In this document: positions 49,906-62,276 of the stretch, piece after piece | Layout of the letters: every line of letters begins with the position of its first letter | How positions within the stretch are numbered: position 1 is the first letter of the stretch | Assembly: GCA_965153355.1 (NCBI GenBank) | Contig: OZ231127.1 | Span: 69,068,001 to 69,132,000, forward strand | Length of the DNA: 64,000 bases | Source: Flaccisagitta enflata | Taxonomy: Eukaryota; Chaetognatha; Sagittoidea; Aphragmophora | Direction: 5' to 3' | Notes under the pieces: generated by a model | The model's database searches: none | What the model was told of the DNA's origin: nothing | Seen by the model: only the letters and a program-made list of their open reading frames with translations | Made by a program: the position numbers and the translations under genes

Positions 49906-51440
49906 GGACAATCGAACCACCAAGCATCATCAATACTTCGTCAATGGATCAGCTTACCCTGAATACAAAGGTACGACATTCTGAATAAGTGGTTAACCGT
50001 TGATAAATATACTTGTAGGCTGAGATGAGCTAAGGAAGAATGTGAAGTGTGACTGGCTGGCCATGCATGAAGGGAGAATGAGCTGATCTCTTATAGTGAT
50101 TTACTTTTGTCCTGAAATGGAATATTTAGAATTCAGAACCAGTTTGACACGGCAATACCGACATTTCATGTAGTGATACCTAACCTGACCATGGATGAAG
50201 ATTCGCGATTGAAGCTGAAAATACGACAATTTCTGGTGGCCCAGATAAGTAAGGAGAAAGCAGTTACTAAAGGACGTCATGAGATACAAATCGTGCCTAT
50301 GAATGAAAAGAAACTTGGCCGGTAGTATGGAAGTTTATATTTGTAAAAGAGAAAACAACGAAAATGTTTGCTGTTAATGGAGATCTGCATTCATATAAAA
50401 TTGATGAACACTTGCGAATTTGAACTAAAGAAAAGATAAGTTTTAATCCGATTCCCTTTAAAGCTTAAGTCTAAGCTTAACCCTTCATTTTGGATAAGTG
50501 TAAGCTATCAATTTCTTTTTCTGATTTGAGAGAAACACGGATACGTTTCCTTGCATCAACGCCGATGTCTTCCGGTTACGGCATTAAATGGCCGAGCTGA
50601 GAGACGAGGGTGCGAGGATCTTACCATCATTAGCCATCGTCAGCCTTTAAGAAAAGCGGAATTAAAGACCCTCTTGTTGGCACGAACAAGTATAGAAATC
50701 TCAGCACTCTCCAACTCTCTCCAAATTCGGCGACTTTTATGACAAAGACAAGCATTACGAGAAAACGTTAATCTCCAACTGGAAAGCAAGATCCCCTACC
50801 GCGATTGCATCCTGAAAAACAATACAATGGTGATGGAATTGATCGATTTCTTACTCCTTGTATGGATCTACTTGGGTAAGGATATCTGAGTCGAAATCGC
50901 AAGCTTTTGGGCATCAAGGATGAAGATAGGGATTCTGACAGGGGAGAAGTTACACCAAAAAGTAATGTGATTGAGGGAAAGTCGTGGATGTTAACACCTC
51001 TTCCTCATTCCACATCCTCCCCTACCGCAAAAATTAAACCTGTTCCTCCTCCTAGCTTCTCCTCCAATCCCTTTGCCTTATCTACCTTTCCACTCTCCCA
51101 ATCCTTCTCTTTCCCAAAATCAATCTTTTTCCTGGAACTACCACTCTTGTTTCTGCTAAAGAATATCCTTCTGTGATGATTGTCCTAACAACTCAAGGTA
51201 TCATCTCCAATTGGTCAATTTCTAACCTTCCCCTTAATACAGCGCCGACAAGCGGGCCAGAGTTTGGGCCCCTTGAAGGCTTTGCAAAGACAGTTTTAAG
51301 AGATTTGGTTACGATAAAGCACCGTTTCAGGCAACAGTTGGCCAGTTTGGAAAGTTCGCCAACTCATTGCCTCTGTCCGCCTAGTTAAGACCCCGATAGA
51401 AGCGGGTCCTGTCTACATGCTAAAAGGCCGTCGCACTTAG
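49906..51440. other. No gene recognised
   Basis: Unique sequence, presumably the interior of the decayed element. Pro/Ser/Phe-rich short frames near 50,990-51,170 show no domain. Confidence 0.4.
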
Positions 51441-51445
51441 GCCAT

Positions 51446-52114
51446 GTGTGGGATCACATCTACGAGGCGAGATGGAGCCAGGAGATTTCTTCCCAGTTGC
51501 TGAGTATCTCGTCGGTGGATAGGAAGATTATTGGAAGATGGTTAGATGTGAGAGACCGATGCCCATCGCTTGCCTATGCATTGGCTGTCTATCGTGGAAT
51601 TGGTGTTGCAAACGAGACCGACGATGGATTTAGGCAGGAATGCGGGAAGCCTTACAACAGGCGTTTTCACGCTTTACCGCATTGCAACGGCGTTGTGGTT
51701 GAGACGGATGGCGCCGTCGACGACTTCCGCCGCTGCCTCAGAGATTCACCTCGTTCGCCTCTGAACAACGACGATGGTAACAACGCCGCCGCCACTGCCG
51801 CCGATATTCTCATTGTTGGCGTCGACAACGACGACGGTGGCATGGTCGTTGAAGATGTTGACGACGATCGCGACGATGGCAAAGACGATGATTATGGTGG
51901 AAATGACGATGATAGATCGCACCGGAGGCACCGCGACGAAAGAGGCGAAGGGAAGCGCCGGCGCCGGGACAGCCGATCGCTGGAGCGGAAGAAGAAGAAA
52001 GAGGAACATCGCCGTCCCCACAGCCGTCGCTGTTCTCAGAGCCGTCGCCGTTTTCATGAGCGGTATTCTCAAGATGGTCATCGTTCCCGTCATGGAGGCC
52101 GCCGTCAACGCTGA
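51446..52114 (+). pseudogene. Unrecognised ORF with Asp-rich and Arg-rich halves
   Basis: About 222 codons, starting from an ATG near 51,446 (MWDHIYEARWSQE). Residues 1-105 are mixed composition. Residues ~105-160 are Asp/Gly/Val-rich (DDDRDDGKDDDYGG) and ~160-222 are Arg/Ser/His-rich (SRRCSQSRRRFHERY). The charge segregation follows a (GAC/GAT)-rich then (CGC/CGG)-rich DNA composition, so much of it may be low-complexity drift. It ends about 440 bp before the right direct repeat. No family. Confidence 0.3.
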
Positions 52115-52551
52115 ATGGTCATTTCGCCTGTCTGTCTGTCTATGGCATTTATTGGCCAAGGCAGCGGTCGAGATTGACCTCATTGATTTCTACGCGAGAA
52201 TAGGAGCTTTCCTCGACGGTTTTTCGTATTTTCATATGGACATTTACTTTTCGTGCTTGTAGAACAAATCATGGCTGTGAATCGCCAATGTGATGTCATT
52301 TCTCTATTTACATTTTGAAACATTTTCGTTTACTCATCGCACTGTGCCTTAAAGCAAGTGTGATATTTCGAATAAAAAGAAGTGATCTTTACATTTTTGC
52401 GTGTTTTTTCGGTTGCTCTACTGCTTCCTCGGGCTGTTGTCTGTGTTAGCCTGTTCCATCTGCTAGTCAGTATGGCGAGGTTTTTTTTGTTTTCTTTTCG
52501 TTCTTGTGCGCCGGGACGTCTGCTTAGAACGAGGGGAAGTATGTAGGAGGC

Positions 52552-53115
52552 GGGATTTGTAGAATCACGACGATGTTTAGCTTATGTTTTCAGTCACTAT
52601 TTGTGACATATTTAGTATCAAGTATTGTACCACTTTCTCATTCTTGATCATTGTTTGTTTACAAATAAAAGCATTTCTCATGGCGCATACTTCTTTGTTG
52701 AATTTGCATTGGCCCTCAACTGTCTCTCTTCTCATACAGATCTGAGAACTTGTTGGGGTTTCGTATATCTGGACTACAAGTCTGGCGCCGCCTTTATATT
52801 CACTATACACATATCATTTCCATGCAGATAGAGAAAGCATTAGATTGAGGATACACGCTGTGAACCTTCTGATCGAGACTAACATCGTATACGATCTGGC
52901 CTAGAACTGTCATCATATGGTCTACAAACTCTGGGAATACATTTGGAAATAAAGGCACAGCTGAGAAGATATCCATTCGCATCAGTGAGGGTGCGAAACC
53001 AATATCCACGTAAGCGGGGATGATCACGAGGGTGGTTTTCCCGCTTACAATTGGTGCATCGCTTTTTAAGAACCAGCTAGGACTTGTCCATACACCTCCA
53101 AAGCGTGGAGTAGGG
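52552..53115 (+). repeat. Right direct repeat / candidate LTR
   Basis: Collinear with 45,258-45,826 until ...GAGCCA. It is preceded by the purine tract GAGGGGAAG. Confidence 0.6.
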
Positions 53116-53235
53116 TGGTCTGAGCCAGTGCCCACTGAACATTTATATTTTCTGGTACTTTTTTCTTTTTTTTCCTCTAGTTCCGATTTCTTACTACATT
53201 TCTCTGATTATTTTTATTTTACTTTTATTTCAACC

Positions 53236-53344
53236 TGTCTCTTTCTTTCTTTTCTTCTTTCTTTTTCTTTTCTTTCTTTCTTTCAATTTTCTTCATATCT
53301 TATTACTTTTTCTGTCTTTTCCTTGGTTTCTTCTTTCTTTCTTT

Positions 53345-53392
<48 letters not shown>

Positions 53393-53720
53393 TTCTTTCT
53401 TCCTTCCATTCTCTCATTTAACTTGATATCCTTCATTCGCCCTTTTTTGTGCCATGTTTGTTTTCATCCAATCTTTCCTGTTTTCTTTTCTTCCACTTTT
53501 TTCTTTCTTCTTCTTCTTCTTCTTTCTTCCTTCTTCTTCTTCTTCTTCTTCTTCTTTCTTTCTTCTTCTTTCTTTTTTCTTTCTTTCTCTCTTTATTTTT
53601 TCTTTTTTCTTTCTTTCTTCTTTCTTCTTTGCATTCTTCTTCTATTTCTTGGTTTTCTTTTTTCTTTATTTTCTTCTTCTTTCATTTTCTCTTTCTTTCT
53701 TTCTTTCTTTCTTTCTTTCA
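53236..53720. repeat. (TTTC)n/(TTC)n microsatellite field
   Basis: Degenerate pyrimidine repeat with pure TTTC runs at 53,343-53,401 and 53,690-53,719 and TTC runs near 53,507-53,565. Poly Phe-Ser-Leu frames here are artefacts. Confidence 0.9.
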
Positions 53721-53811
53721 AAATCGCAGTCTTGTTTCTTTTTTAACCGTGAAATAGACAGTAAAGGTAATAAGATAAAAAAAAATCATTAGATAAGACG
53801 CGGCGGAAATA

Positions 53812-53886
53812 AAGCGGAGGCGGAGGCGGAGGCGGAGGCGGAGGCGGAGGCGGAGGCGGAGGCGGAGGCGGAGGCGGAGCCGGAGG
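53812..53886. repeat. (GGCGGA)n hexanucleotide array
   Basis: About 12 units, nearly perfect. Confidence 0.93.
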
Positions 53887-53935
53887 TGGACTTTCAGCTA
53901 GGAAGGACGCGGAACGCGGTAAATATCACCCGGCC

Positions 53936-54110
53936 TCTGGACAAAAGGGACAAAAGAGACGAAAGAGACATATAGGAGCCATGAGAGATAAAAGAGACAA
54001 AAGAGACAAAAGAGAGTAAAGAGACTAAAGAGACTAAAGAGACATAAGAAATGTAAGAGACATAAGAAATGTAAGAGACATGAAGAGACATAAAGAGAAA
54101 TGAAGAGAAA
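53936..54110. repeat. (GACAAAAG)-type array
   Basis: GGACAAAAG, AGACAAAAG and AGACATAAG units with drift. It is the same family as 44,755-44,850 on the other side of the decayed element. Confidence 0.8.
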
Positions 54111-54284
54111 ACCTTGAAAATTGCGTTTTGAAATCTTCGTGTTTCACTCAGACATTCAGACAGACCAAGGGACACACCCTCTTATAGAGATGCGAGAACG
54201 CATCTAAAAAGCACAGTAAATTCAATTGAAAGAAAACTTCAGGTCGCTCCTATAGATTCGTAGTTAAGCCTGAAGGGGTCGATT

Positions 54285-54806
54285 GAAAACAAGGTCATTA
54301 GACCTAAGTCGCGTGCGTCGGCACTTCCAAAAAAGTCAGGCAGATAAACAGATGAACAGACTAAAACTTTTAAAAAGACCTTTCAACTAGCAACAAAAAG
54401 CCTTTAAAACAATTTCGTGACAAACCAATGGAGGGATGGACGGATGCACAAATGGGCGGATGGACAGACAGATGGACAGAAGGATGGACAGACAGACGGA
54501 CCAAAAAGTGGCTTTTAGAGGTGTATGAATGTTGTCCAACTTTCATAAAACACTTAATAACATTCAAAATGTCTTTAAATTGAGTGAAACACCCTTTAAA
54601 CAACTTTGTGACGGACAGACGGACGGGCCAACAGACCGACTGACCAACCAAAAAGTGGCTTAAAGAGGTTTATAAATGCCTAAGAATCATTCAAAAACAT
54701 TTGAAATATCTTTATTTTGTGTAAAACGCCTTTTAACAGTTTAGAGACCGACGGACGGACCGACCGAAAAGTGGCATATAGAGTCGCGTAGCACGCGACT
54801 AAAAAA
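54285..54806 (+). mobile_element. Family A element, long form (~520 bp)
   Basis: It starts AAAACAAGGTCATTAGACCTAAGTCGCGTGC. It has three internal ~110-bp repeats of the type CATTTAAAACACCTTTTAAAC...GACGGACGG...AAAAAGTGGCTT, and ends GTCGCGTAGCACGCGACTAAAAA. Confidence 0.75.
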
Positions 54807-54904
54807 GGCATCGCACTTTGCTGGTAACCACTTTTAATCAAGGTTTATCGCCCCTCAGCTCAACCTCTCATCGGAAAAAGGTCACGAGGATCAGAATTTC
54901 GTTT

Positions 54905-55485
54905 AGCGGGTGCAATGTCGCATATTCGCGCAGATGTCGAGTGACACAGATGTGGTATGGTGTCGCATATTGTCGAAGATGCCGAGTGACACAGATGTGG
55001 TGTGGTGTCACGTATTCGCGCAAATGCCGAGTGACACAGATGTAGTTTAGTGTCGCATATTGTCGCAGATGCTGAGTATGGTGGCATGGTGTCGCATATT
55101 CAAGCAGATGCTGAGTAATATAGATGTGGTATGGTGTGGCATATTATTGCAGATGCCGAGTGACACAGATGTGGTTTGGTGTTGCAGATTTGCGCAGATG
55201 TCGAGTGACACATATATGGTGTGGTGTTGCATATTCGCGTAGATGCCGAGTGACAGAAATGTGGTGTGGCGTCACATATTCACACAGATGCTGAGTGACA
55301 CAGGTGACAGGTGTGGTATTATCGCAGATGCCGAGTAACACAGATGTGGTATGTTGTTGCATGTACGCGCAGATGCCAAGTGACGCAGATGTGGTATGGT
55401 GTTGCATATTGTTGCAGATGCCAAGTGACACAGATGTGGTATGGTGTTGCATATTGTTGCAGATGCCAAGTGACACAGATTATTC
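54905..55485. repeat. ~51-bp minisatellite, about 11 copies
   Basis: The unit is CAGATGCCGAGTGACACAGATGTGG then TATGGTGTCGCATATTGTCG, with copies differing at scattered sites. Continuous short frames on both strands follow from the unit length. There are no spacers, so it is not a CRISPR array. Confidence 0.9.
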
Positions 55486-55618
55486 ACAATATTAGAAATC
55501 CGTTTTCAATCTTGCTTCCCCAATTCCATCCAACTTCCATTTATATCCAGGAGGCGCTCCAACGCGCACCCACGGCGCCATGTCGTCTTCCTAGTCGCGC
55601 GCGCGTTCCGTATTTTCT

Positions 55619-55623
<5 letters not shown>

Positions 55624-55661
<38 letters not shown>

Positions 55662-55693
55662 GTTCTTCTGTCTTTCTCTTCTCGGTCTGTTCA

Positions 55694-55728
<35 letters not shown>

Positions 55729-55955
55729 GCTCTCTTTCACTCTCTGCTGTCCTTGTCTGTCTGTCTTTCTCTGTTCCCTCTTCTCTCTGGTATCTGGTAT
55801 TTCCCTATCTTCACCTGTCTTTCTGTGTGTCTGTCTATCTGTCTGTCTGTCTGCCAGTTTGTCTCTGTCTTCTGGTCTTTCTAGTCTCTCTCTTCTCTCT
55901 CTCTCTGTCTCTCTCTCTGTCTCTCTCTCTCGCCCCCTCTCTCACTCTCTCTCTC
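55624..55955. repeat. (TC)n and (CTGT)n mixed microsatellites
   Basis: TC at 55,624-55,655, CTGT at 55,695-55,728, more CTGT at 55,837-55,856, and TC at 55,885-55,955. Confidence 0.9.
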
Positions 55956-56032
55956 CATAAAACGATTCTGCGCTCTCCGTCACCTTGGATGACGTTGGCG
56001 CTTGAAATCTGCAATTTTTTTTCTATTTTTCT

Positions 56033-56055
56033 TCCTTTCTTTCTTTCTTTCTTTT

Positions 56056-56091
<36 letters not shown>

Positions 56092-56132
56092 TTCTTTTCT
56101 TTCTTTTCTTTTCTTTCTTTCTTTCTTTCTAT
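56033..56132. repeat. (TTTC)n microsatellite
   Basis: TTTC units with single-base interruptions. Confidence 0.9.
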
Positions 56133-56182
56133 TATTTTTTTCCTTCTTATTTGCTGATCTTCCTTTTTTAGTAGTAATTCAT

Positions 56183-56830
56183 AAATGATGACCTTATGCT
56201 TTTCACACAGGAGAAATTTCTCCTTCCTCTCCTCCTCCTCCTCCACCGTCCACCCCCTTTGAAGCTGAAATCCTAGTTGTGAGGCCCAAATCCTAGTCTC
56301 AAGGTCTCAATCCTAGCTCTGAGGCTCAAAACCCAGCCCCAAAGCTCAAATCGCTTCTGGGAAGCTCAAAATCTGAGCCCTGAAACTTCAAACCTCAGCC
56401 TCAAAGCTTCACCAGCCTTGAGGTTCAAATCCCAGCCTTGAGGCTCAAATTCAGCCTTGAGGCTCAAATCCCAGCCTCAAGGCTCAAACCAAAGCCTCAA
56501 AGCTCAAATCCCAGTCTCCAGGTTCAAATCCCAGCCTCAAGGCTCAAATGCCAGCCTCTAGGCCTAGGTCCTATTCTCAAGGCTGAAATCCCAGCCTTGA
56601 GGTTCAAATCCCAGCCTGAGGCTCAAATATCAGCTGAGGCTCTAATCCCAGCCTGGCAAGCCCAAATCCCAGCAGGCTATCCCAGCCTCCAGGCTCTACC
56701 TCAGCCTTGAAGCTCCACAAACAGCATAGGTCATCGCCCTCGGGCCGCTGTCTTCTAACCATCTCACACCAACATACACTCACATAGGGGCAATGGGTAC
56801 CATGACCATCTAACGCTTTTTGACTATTTT
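56183..56830 (+). repeat. Family C element
   Basis: It starts ATGATGACCTTATGCTTTTCACACAGG (diverged end) and has a core of 19-20 bp CAAATCCCAGCCTCAAGGCT units from about 56,260 to 56,705. It ends CATAGGTCATCGCCCTCGGGCCGCTG and then GGGTACCATGACCATCTAACGC. Confidence 0.65.
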
Positions 56831-56839
56831 TTCTTTTTC

Positions 56840-56881
56840 TTTTTTCTTCTTTTTTTTTCTTCTTTCTTTCCTTTTCTAGCA

Positions 56882-56920
<39 letters not shown>

Positions 56921-56924
56921 TTTT

Positions 56925-57004
<80 letters not shown>

Positions 57005-57008
57005 TCAT
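56840..57008. repeat. (TTTC)n microsatellite, ~120 bp pure core
   Basis: The pure core at 56,884-57,006 has one interruption. Confidence 0.93.
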
Positions 57009-57401
57009 TCTTCCAATTTTTTTCATTTTCATTCATTCTTTCTTACTTTCTTTCATTATTTCTCATCTGTTCCTTCTTTCCATTATCATCCTGACTCCCA
57101 CTCGTTGTTTGATCGTCCATTCTTTTTTCCGTTTTTTTTTCTTTGAGTCAAATCTATCGAAAATGGACTTATCAAAATGGATACAAAATCATCTCAGATT
57201 TTGATTAACGTCACGGAGTTCTCAACGATGTAACACGCGGTCAACACGACTCAATGCATCGTTAAGCAAATGGAGAATAAAATCAGTTTCATCGGAAATC
57301 GATTCTTCCATTTTATCTCAGTTGATAATTGAGATATACGTCCTCTCAGTTCTCACGCTTTTCTGCGTGATAAATTCGTCGTCGGGTTATTCACTATTTG
57401 A

Positions 57402-57512
57402 TCGATCTGTCCGTCGGTTGGTCGGTCCGTCCGTCAGTCAACGTGTTTTTTTTTTCATTTTCCCTTCCTGCCCACCCGTCCGCGACTTATTTTTCCGTGT
57501 ATCCGGCAGAAT
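57402..57512 (-). repeat. Family A fragment
   Basis: CTGTCCGTCGGTTGGTCGG, then CTGCCCACCCGTCCGCGAC and TTCCGTGTATCCGGCA. It lacks one end. Confidence 0.5.
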
Positions 57513-58187
57513 TTATTGCAAGTCATAATTTTTTAAGATTTCTTTTTACTTGTGCAACACCTCATTTAGTATCAATATATTGATACAGAGAGCATTTCCA
57601 CTTGATCATTGTAACTTTACAGTTGACACGTTGGGTTCTGTCCGATACGGAGATGCAAAAAGAGACGATCTATCTGAATCAGTAGCGTGGAAAAGTAATG
57701 CCCATATTTCGAGTGGTCGGTCGTTGGTCCGTTCGTCAAACGATCCATCCATACTCTTGCCTCCAATCGGCTGGTTCGTCTGTACGTCAGGGGTGCATAT
57801 AATTGAGTGGCTTTTGATTTTTCCCCCTGCCTTAGATTTTCTTCCCCGCGATGCATCGCATTGCGTTACAAAATCTATTATTTTCCCCCCAATTAAAGGT
57901 TTAATTAGTGTTAAATTATGTTTTTCTAATCAAGTTTTATGATTTGGTACTGCCAAAAGTTATATTTTCCCCAATTTTTTTCACTTTTTTCCCGTTCCTT
58001 TCCCTTCCCCAACACCCAAACCCCTTGTATTCCCCCCCCCCCCCCCCGCCGAGGGAGGGGAAAACTCAATTATATACAGGCCTGCTGTACGTCAACCCGT
58101 CCGGTTATCCTGTTCCTCAGGTAATTTCTCATTTCGCCCTGTAAGCTGCGATTACTTTCTCTCATCTGAATAACATCTGAACCCCTC
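57513..58187. other. No gene recognised
   Basis: Unique sequence with another GTCCGTTCGTCAAACG-type patch at 57,725 and a poly-C run at 58,034-58,048. Confidence 0.45.
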
Positions 58188-58336
58188 GTGTCAAGGCCTG
58201 GAGGGCTAAATTGAGGGCTGGGAGGGCAAATTTGAGGCCTTGATAGCCAATGAGGGGGGAGACAGATGGAAGGACGGACATCTGGAAATCCCCCATGTGT
58301 TCTACAGGACATCGGCCCTTTGGGGCCACTGCCCAA
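58188..58336 (-). repeat. Family C end fragment (reversed)
   Basis: GAGGGCTAAATTGAGGGCTGGG units, then CCCCCATGTGTTCTACAGGACATCGGCCCTTTGGGGCC and CACTGCCC. Confidence 0.6.
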
Positions 58337-58359
58337 AAAATAAAACTAGTCATCCAAGG

Positions 58360-58917
58360 AGCGCACATGGTCAGCGGTACCCGGTGCCCTGCTCAGAGTG
58401 ATCAGCCCAAGAAGTGGAGTGAGAGCAGAGCAGCAGCCCCAAAAGCCTGATGTCCTGTGAGACACAGGGGTGAATTTCCAGACGTCTTAAGAAAGCACAT
58501 TTAAGGACTGATAAGATGGATTGGAGCACAGTAATGAGATCAGGGATGAGGGCAGATTAGAGACCTGAGAGGGTTATTTTGAGGGCTAAATTGAGACCCA
58601 AATGGTCAGATTTTATGTTTGAGAGGGTTGATTTCAGGCCTGATTTTGGGTCTGACAAGGCTGATACAGGGCCGCAGTGGGCTGATTGTGGGCCTGAAAG
58701 GCTAATTTTAGACCTGAGAGGGCTGATTTTGGGCCTGAGAGGGCTGAGTTTTGGGCCTGAGAGGATTAATTATGGGCCTGAGAGAGCTGAATTGGGACCT
58801 GTGAGAGGCCTTGGGGGGGACAGAAGGACAGACGGATGGATGGACAGACGGATGTCTGTAAATTCAGCCCTGTGTCCCACAGGACAAAAGCGCTTTGGGG
58901 CCGCTGCCCAAAAAGGG
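58360..58917 (-). repeat. Family C element, reversed, near complete
   Basis: It begins with the complement of the tail (ATGGTCAGCGGTACCCGGTGCCCTGC) and then CAGCAGCCCCAAAAGCCTGATGTCCTGTGAGACACAGGGG. The core has GAGAGGGCTGATTTTGGGCCT-type units, and it ends CTTTGGGGCCGCTGCCCAAAAA. Confidence 0.65.
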
Positions 58918-58919
58918 GC

Positions 58920-61045
58920 CGTTAATCATAGAAGCGATGGAGATTCTCCATTGGAGAAGGAAGGCAGGCCGTTAATCATTGGCATATTGTTGAGGAGACA
59001 TAAGTGTCTGGTTTCACGTAAACGTTGCGACTGATTGTCTATACGAACATGGAAGAAGCGCGGTGTTAGTGTTTTATCGGAGTTTTGCCTTTTTGCAGAT
59101 TGTGTGAAACGATTTTTTGATTTAGAAACATTTATTGGAAGACAAAAAGACGACAAATCTTTGGAAAGGCAATATTTACAATTATTAAGACTTAGCTATG
59201 CAATGACAATAGCATCACTCGGTAAACAACCACTTGATAGACAATCGAATGACGAATATTTCCCAATGCATTAAAATGACTAATTGGAGGACAATTAAAC
59301 GACCAATATTTGAAATGACAGCATAAAAACAGTAAATAAATGTAAAACGACATATCTTTTTTTTCACCAAGATCTCAGCGGTTTCAATCGTACGTCTCGG
59401 ATTATATTTATGGCCAAGATAGTACTTATCGCCAAAATCCAGCATTTCCCTTATGGTGCTTGTTTGGTGGAACGAGACGCGCTCTGTTTAAAACTTGTTG
59501 AAAAGTCTTCTTGCAGAAATATTGCCATAATTGATCTAAAAATACTCCTTTGCGACAAAATTTGGACTGGAGAAACGTTGATGAAGATTAACGATACTTT
59601 CTTATTTAAAAAGCTGATGGGGTGATGTAGGGTAAATTGAGCACTGAGCAGGCGTGGGGTGAGGTTGGAAGGGGGTTGCCGGTTGGGGTGGGGAAATGGG
59701 GCTTGGCATAAAGAAAAAACGTTTTGTTGTCTGACAATACCAAATTAAACGAAAGTAAAAAAAATAATGAAATAAGGATTGAAAGGGAAAGCAGAAAGAT
59801 GGAGATTCTTTTTAAAGATTTTGCTACAGTAGCGCTTGAATAAGATCAGCCCATGGATCTCAACAGTTCATATTTTGCTCTGAAATCAAATTCAACTGCG
59901 TGTAAGAAAGAATCACCATGGCCGAACGCTAACTTCTACAATCCCGGCAACGGCACCGGTGGGTAGATCTTGAAGTTCTACTTTGGATCGTGCCCGGGTC
60001 ACAAAAGACCAGAGCACCCTCGATTTTTGATATTGAATCAATTGACAGGATGTTTCATATGATTTTCCGGTCATGCGCTCAGAGTTAAAGTCCGGGGACT
60101 AAAGGTCAACTTAAGCGCGGACAGTTACATTTTTTTTTAATCTTTAGTATTTCATATGTATTGTGGTCAATCTTTTTTTCATCGATGTCACTCATTAGGT
60201 TTGGAAGATATTTCACTTTTCCTTCTAGATCTACTTCCTTACTCGGGTGAAGATGTATGTAAAGGTGATTTTTATGGTTCGATTTTTCTTGTCATCATTG
60301 CTGTCTTACTATGCTGTTGGGAGTTACGCACTGGCGTTACCTCTTATCTAAACACTTTTTCCATGGCACTAAATTGCATGTCAAAGCCTCATGCATGTAG
60401 TCGGATTCTCTTCCGGTAAAGTGATGTACTGTCTGAGCACCTGTGTATCCATCCCTTCATTCATTTGTTGGTTTTAGCCAGTCTGTATCTCTTTCTCAAC
60501 GCGTAATGATACATTGGAAAGCTTACTCTTACTTAGAGAAAATGTCGGTGGAGATGAGTTTTAGAAAGAAGTCGTAGAATAAGTGTTACCTTTTTTTTCC
60601 ACTTTTTTGAAGAAAAATGTTTGTTAAACATCAAAACGAGTAATGCTGAAGACTTGTGATTCCCACAGTTTTATTCAGCGTCCTCAATTTAGTAAAATTG
60701 CTAAAAATCAGTATCGAGCGAGCTTTTTTACCCCCGCTGATATCGCCGCCTAGCTACAGGCTTGGTCGTTTTTTAAAAGCGTCCTCGTAAATCTATAAGA
60801 GGATCTGCCTGTCCATCCGTCGGTCAGAATGTTGGTCCGTTATACCTCCTAAAGACACAATTTTTTGCATTTTTCAGCCAAGGTGAGTTCATGTACCGTT
60901 GAACATGTATCCAATACAATCCAGGAAAAAAGATAGGAAACACTTAGGGTTGACGGTATATTTTCTCCCTCCTGTGCTCAAGACTCATGTACCTGATTAT
61001 TTCTGGTTATCTTTATCTTTATACTAACTAGAAAAAAAGAGAAAA
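58920..61045. other. 2.1 kb without a recognised gene
   Basis: Short open stretches at 59,035-59,274, 59,410-59,625 and 60,156-60,419 carry no domain, signal or splice pattern I can defend. A CCGTCCGT-type family A patch sits near 60,800. Confidence 0.45.
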
Positions 61046-61049
61046 ACAA

Positions 61050-61430
61050 CCTTCATTCCAATCTAGGGATGGCGAGTTAGGTTTGTTTATCACAATTAAG
61101 AAATAGTTATGGTAAAAATGGTAAATTCTGGTCATTTTTGTTTGCAAAATTGGGCTACTTCCCTCTTGAAATCTGACTAAAAATCTATGAGATTATAAAA
61201 CTAGAGCTCAAGAGCTAACCAGTGGTGCAATCGGCATGTTTCTATCACTTTTTGGTGAAATTTGAGGGCATTTCAAATATGGACGGGGAGGAGGAGAAAG
61301 AAATCCTATTTTTTCTGCCATTTTTGAAAGAACATGACCAACTTCAAACTAATGGCATTTCTAAACGGCTTGATGCACAGAGACGAGATTGCGCTCAGAT
61401 TGTAGATTTTTCATCATAGATTAAAATGCT
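61050..61430. repeat. Half copy of the 8,067-9,385 fold-back element
   Basis: GATTATAAAACTAGAGCTC, AGTGGTGCAATC, TTTGAGGGCATTTCAAA and TTATGGTAAAAATGG...GGTCATTTT correspond to 8,220-8,400 in the same order. The complementary arm is absent. Confidence 0.7.
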
Positions 61431-61649
61431 CATAAATTTTGTTTATTTATTTCAACGAGAAGTCAAGATATCTCTCATTAAGGGTGTTTCCAAACATATT
61501 TCCTAGATAGTATTAGATATACTAGTTTTGAGAGGCTTCATATCTTCATGTATATCCATTCATCAGTCCCTACCATGTATCACTCAGCACTAAATTTACA
61601 GCACAAAATGACACATTCAGGACGCATCGTTGCTCGATCGGGCTTGACT

Positions 61650-61905
61650 TATTTGAGTTGCGGACACGCAACTCTATTTGAGGCTTTGTCCGTCCGTTGT
61701 TCCATCGGTCCGACGGTCCGTCTGCTGGTATGGCACGCTCGAGTCGAAAACACGAAAAACGCGCATTTATGATGCTGCAGCTGGTATTGAGTGAGTGTGA
61801 GTGTGTTGGAGGGGGGTTGGGGGTGGGGTTGGGGTGAGGCTGGGGGTTTGATGCCCCTGCCCACCCGTCCGCAACGGTATTGTGACCCCGCGTCACTTTT
61901 TTTTT
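61650..61905. mobile_element. Family A variant (as at 2,588)
   Basis: It starts with the hairpin GAGTTGCGGACACGCAACTC, then TTGTCCGTCCG, CACGCTCGAGTCGAAAA, GATGCTGCAG, a GGGGGTTGGGGGT patch and TATTGTGACCCCGCGTCACTT. Confidence 0.6.
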
Positions 61906-62164
61906 GCTGCGGCACTCAAGAATTTTCACTTTCTACCTCGCAACGGATTGAAAATTCTCCTCCAACGACACAAATATGCAAAATTGCGACTTAGCGGTCC
62001 GTGCTTCTACCAAATGAGCAACAATTCCAATTAGTCGCTCACTGTCAGACGATCCGCACCCGGTAGCCATTTCTGTTTGTATATCAGTGAGTCTTTCCCG
62101 TCTACTGGACTGTCTTTTTAACGTCTATCGACGTGTGTCTGCTTTTCCTTCTATACGTCGTTGT

Positions 62165-62175
62165 GACTGCAGGCC

Positions 62176-62206
<31 letters not shown>

Positions 62207-62217
62207 GGCCGTCTGAG

Positions 62218-62271
<54 letters not shown>
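62165..62271. repeat. (CTGT)n then (TC)n
   Basis: CTGT at 62,177-62,206 and TC at 62,224-62,271, ending at a family A boundary. Confidence 0.93.

Positions 62272-62276
<5 letters not shown>

Larger units (their letters stand above)
45258..53115 (+). mobile_element. Decayed Ty3/gypsy-type element between long direct repeats
   Basis: Direct repeats at 45,258-45,826 and 52,552-53,115 enclose a broken gag, a detached RNase H-like fragment and other broken ORFs. GAGGGGAAG directly before the right repeat is a plausible polypurine tract. No clear target duplication was found and the repeat ends do not align cleanly, so it is old or rearranged. No RT or integrase remains that I can recognise. Confidence 0.5.

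Noticed and set aside
54818-55495. Possible CRISPR-like or repeat-protein coding array
   Set aside because: Tandem 51-bp units without spacers, open in both strands by unit length. A eukaryotic minisatellite explains it.
59035-60419. Three unique short open stretches
   Set aside because: No domain, signal peptide, splice pattern or neighbouring coding sequence supports them. Their lengths are near background for this composition.
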